Source of the DNA: Methanomicrobiales archaeon
Lineage (GTDB): Archaea > Halobacteriota > Methanomicrobia > Methanomicrobiales > Methanospirillaceae
Direction of reading: 5' to 3'
DNA length: 7,430 nucleotides
Assembly (NCBI GenBank): GCA_012520015.1
Contig: JAAYPD010000030.1
Location: 1-7,430, forward strand
This document shows positions 6,479 to 7,430 of the stretch, in pieces; the first letter of the stretch is position 1; each line of letters begins with the position of its first letter. The position numbers were made by a program, and so were the translations under genes. The notes beneath the pieces are model-generated. The model worked only from the letters and a program-made list of their open reading frames with translations. It was not told the origin of the DNA and did not search any database.

Positions 6479-6606
6479 ATGAAATATTATTATTTCTTTT
6501 ATTAGTAAGTATCTGGTGGGATGATCTCTCAATTATTTGAGCGTATTGCAAACCATTCAGCAATATCAGTGAGTTGAAGACGGTTTATTTGTGATCAGTG
6601 TCATAG

Positions 6607-6614
6607 TTATAAAT
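6607..6614 (+). promoter_or_regulatory. Candidate TATA box for the small ORF at 6691
   Basis: TTATAAAT fits box A and would start transcription near 6635, leaving a leader of about 55 nt to the ATG. The surrounding DNA is very AT-rich, so chance matches are likely. Confidence 0.25.
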
Positions 6615-6690
6615 TTTAATGGTGAATGAATATTTAATAATAAAAAAATTATAATTATTCAAACGACAGATAATATTAACAGGTGATTTA

Positions 6691-6855
6691 ATGGATCAGC
6701 ATATAAAAATCTCTCTCATACGATGTCAAATCCTACACGAATCAATTTTTCGGTACGAAAAGAAGATTTCAGAGTTAGAGCAGGAGATTAGGATAATTTC
6801 TGAAAATCAGGACAGTAGCATAAAAAATCTTGTGACTTCACCAGTATCTTTTTAA
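6691..6855 (+). CDS. Small coiled-coil protein of unknown function
   Basis: A 54-codon ORF starts at ATG 6691 and ends TAA 6853-6855. AGGTGAT at 6681-6687 is a strong Shine-Dalgarno with correct spacing, the best reason to believe it is translated. The protein is one charged amphipathic helix: hydrophobic residues at Leu15, Ile19, Tyr22, Ile26, Leu29, Ile33 and Ile36 follow a 3-4 heptad pattern through FRYEKKISELEQEIRI, suggesting a short coiled coil for self-association or partner binding. It has a single cysteine (Cys12), no signal peptide and no membrane segment. I do not recognise a family. It stands alone, divergent from the methyltransferase across about 300 bp, and is followed by a hairpin with a T-run. 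Confidence 0.55.
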   Translation: MDQHIKISLIRCQILHESIFRYEKKISELEQEIRIISENQDSSIKNLVTSPVSF

Positions 6856-6892
6856 AGTTTCGGCAATTTTATTTCGGCGGATCTTTTACTGT

Positions 6893-6922
6893 CCTCTATT
6901 TAAGAGAGAAGAGGGGTTTTTT
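6893..6922 (+). terminator. Weak hairpin plus T6 after the small ORF
   Basis: CCTCT (6893-6897) can pair with AGAGG (6910-6914), with a 12-nt loop, and T6 follows at 6917-6922. This lies about 40 bp after the small ORF stop and could be its terminator. The 5-bp stem is short. Confidence 0.35.
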
Positions 6923-7045
6923 GACAGGGATTTTTGGGTATGCTTCCGGCAGGACAACACCCATGATTACGATAAATCATATATGAAACTGCTAAAATGA
7001 ATTATTACAGCCAAGTACTACACCTCTTCATTCTTCCCTGTCAAA
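6920..7045. repeat. Long-range 11-bp inverted repeat TTTGACAGGGA
   Basis: TTTGACAGGGA (6920-6930) recurs in perfect inverse as TCCCTGTCAAA (7035-7045), bounding a 126-bp segment without an ORF. A second inverted pair, GAAGAGG (6909-6915) and CCTCTTC (7023-7029), interleaves with it, and GTACTAC/GTAGTAC (7015-7021, 7046-7052) forms a hairpin around the right arm. It could be a miniature element with terminal repeats, but no target duplication is visible, or a structured RNA. Confidence 0.4.
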
Positions 7046-7106
7046 GTAGTACATTATTTATATTATTTCTTAAATTATAAGTATTTTTCTTATCATGACT
7101 TAGATA

Positions 7107-7120
7107 TCATTACTTAATGA
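7107..7120. repeat. Palindrome TCATTA-CT-TAATGA
   Basis: A 14-bp near-perfect inverted repeat lies 27 bp before the weak ORF at 7147, downstream of a TATA-like TTTATATT (7057-7064). ATATCAT also occurs twice nearby (7104-7110 and 7129-7135). An operator is possible; AT-rich chance is the alternative. Confidence 0.25.
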
Positions 7121-7146
7121 AAAATAACATATCATAAAGGAATGAA

Positions 7147-7260
7147 ATGCGTGAAAAAAAACACTGGTCCTTTATCATCGGGTTTTGTCTGTTAATGTTC
7201 AGAATGAAGGGGAGAATAAATCCGGGCAGATGCTGTTTTTTCGGAGTGAAAATCGGGTGA
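7147..7260 (+). CDS. Possible 37-residue hydrophobic peptide or gene remnant
   Basis: ATG at 7147 follows AAAGGA (7136-7141) with 5-nt spacing, and the frame runs 37 codons to TGA at 7258-7260. The sequence begins MREKKH, then a short hydrophobic stretch WSFIIGFCLLMF, then basic RMKGR, so it resembles a signal anchor or the 5' end of a membrane-protein gene. The distal part, NPGRCCFFGVKIG, contains one arm of an inverted repeat (7223-7232) and does not look strongly protein-like. I do not recognise it. It may be a real small membrane peptide, a truncated gene or chance. Confidence 0.3.
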   Translation: MREKKHWSFIIGFCLLMFRMKGRINPGRCCFFGVKIG

Positions 7261-7286
7261 CACAGCTAACGAGATACATCTGCCCG
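7223..7286. repeat. Inverted repeat CGGGCAGATG/CATCTGCCCG
   Basis: Ten-base, GC-richer arms at 7223-7232 and 7277-7286 match perfectly around a 44-bp spacer. In this AT-rich spacer such a match is less likely by chance than the A/T palindromes. Confidence 0.45.
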
Positions 7287-7371
7287 AAGATCGGTAACAT
7301 TTCGGATTAGATCGTTTTTCTCTACTGGCTCTTCTCGTACAAACACCTATTTTTGTGACCTCTTAGCTGTG
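7261..7371. repeat. Inverted repeat CACAGCTAA/TTAGCTGTG
   Basis: Arms at 7261-7269 and 7363-7371 match perfectly over 9 bp and extend to GAG/CTC with one gap. It interleaves with the CGGGCAGATG repeat. Inside and beside it are TCGTAC/GTACGA (7335-7340, 7372-7377) and a hairpin ACATA-AAAA-TATGT (7377-7390). The last 170 bases show no convincing gene. Confidence 0.4.
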
Positions 7372-7430
7372 GTACGACATAAAAATATGTTGCTACAAAT
7401 TAATAATATTATCTTCTCGTGTCGGAGAGA

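Noticed and set aside
6521..6577. 18-codon ORF behind CTGGTGGG, followed after TGA by an ICDQC-containing frame
   Set aside because: The ribosome-like site abuts the ATG and the frame is too short. A readthrough or selenocysteine explanation is unsupported; it may be a degraded gene but I cannot show it.
6647..6656. Palindrome AATTATAATT
   Set aside because: An A/T-only palindrome of this length is expected by chance in such AT-rich DNA.
6383..7430. tRNA, CRISPR array or intact insertion sequence in the gene-poor end
   Set aside because: I saw no T-loop consensus, no regularly spaced identical repeats and no transposase frame.

Overview
The window looks like a chromosomal segment of a methanogenic archaeon, most plausibly Methanomicrobiales (Methanospirillum-like). 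The reasons are an FmdE-family protein (a family linked to formylmethanofuran dehydrogenase), Shine-Dalgarno sites of the GGAGGTGAT type, TATA-box-like elements at about -25, a poly-T stretch rather than a strong hairpin after a gene, and moderate GC genes between very AT-rich spacers. The genus is an inference from these traits, not from a database match.

Layout. (1) 1-495, minus strand: the 5' part of a gene for an exported protein whose mature region aligns by eye with the FmdE core but has no cysteines. (2) 496-763: divergent intergenic region with three TTGTAAT boxes in alternating orientation exactly 29 bp apart, plus a separate inverted repeat. (3) 764-1447, plus: cytoplasmic FmdE-family protein with a C-terminal zinc finger; a TTG start behind a perfect Shine-Dalgarno is preferred. 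(4) 1448-1760: spacer with two candidate promoters, one placed for a leaderless transcript. (5) 1761-2951, plus: 12-helix MFS exporter. (6) 3109-4101 and 4098-4853, plus: ATPase and permease of a DrrAB-type ABC-2 exporter, overlapping by ATGA. (7) 4875-5486 and 5508-6382, minus: a flavin-reductase-like flavoprotein and, upstream of it, a class I SAM methyltransferase split by a -1 frameshift exactly at an A_AAA_AAA heptamer. (8) 6383-7430: about 1 kb of AT-rich DNA with one convincing 54-codon ORF (6691-6855), one weaker 37-codon ORF (7147-7260) and several long-arm inverted repeats.

How the genes may work together. The divergent FmdE-like pair probably shares regulation and may act on related ligands on opposite sides of the membrane. 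The MFS and ABC-2 exporters are neighbours and could both handle efflux, but no substrate can be read from the sequence. The methyltransferase and flavoprotein form a two-gene operon convergent with the ABC operon.

The best leads are the possible programmed frameshift, the exported cysteine-free FmdE paralogue with the 29-bp operator-like array, and the structured, gene-poor right end. I did not find a clear defence system, CRISPR array, tRNA, rRNA or intact insertion sequence.
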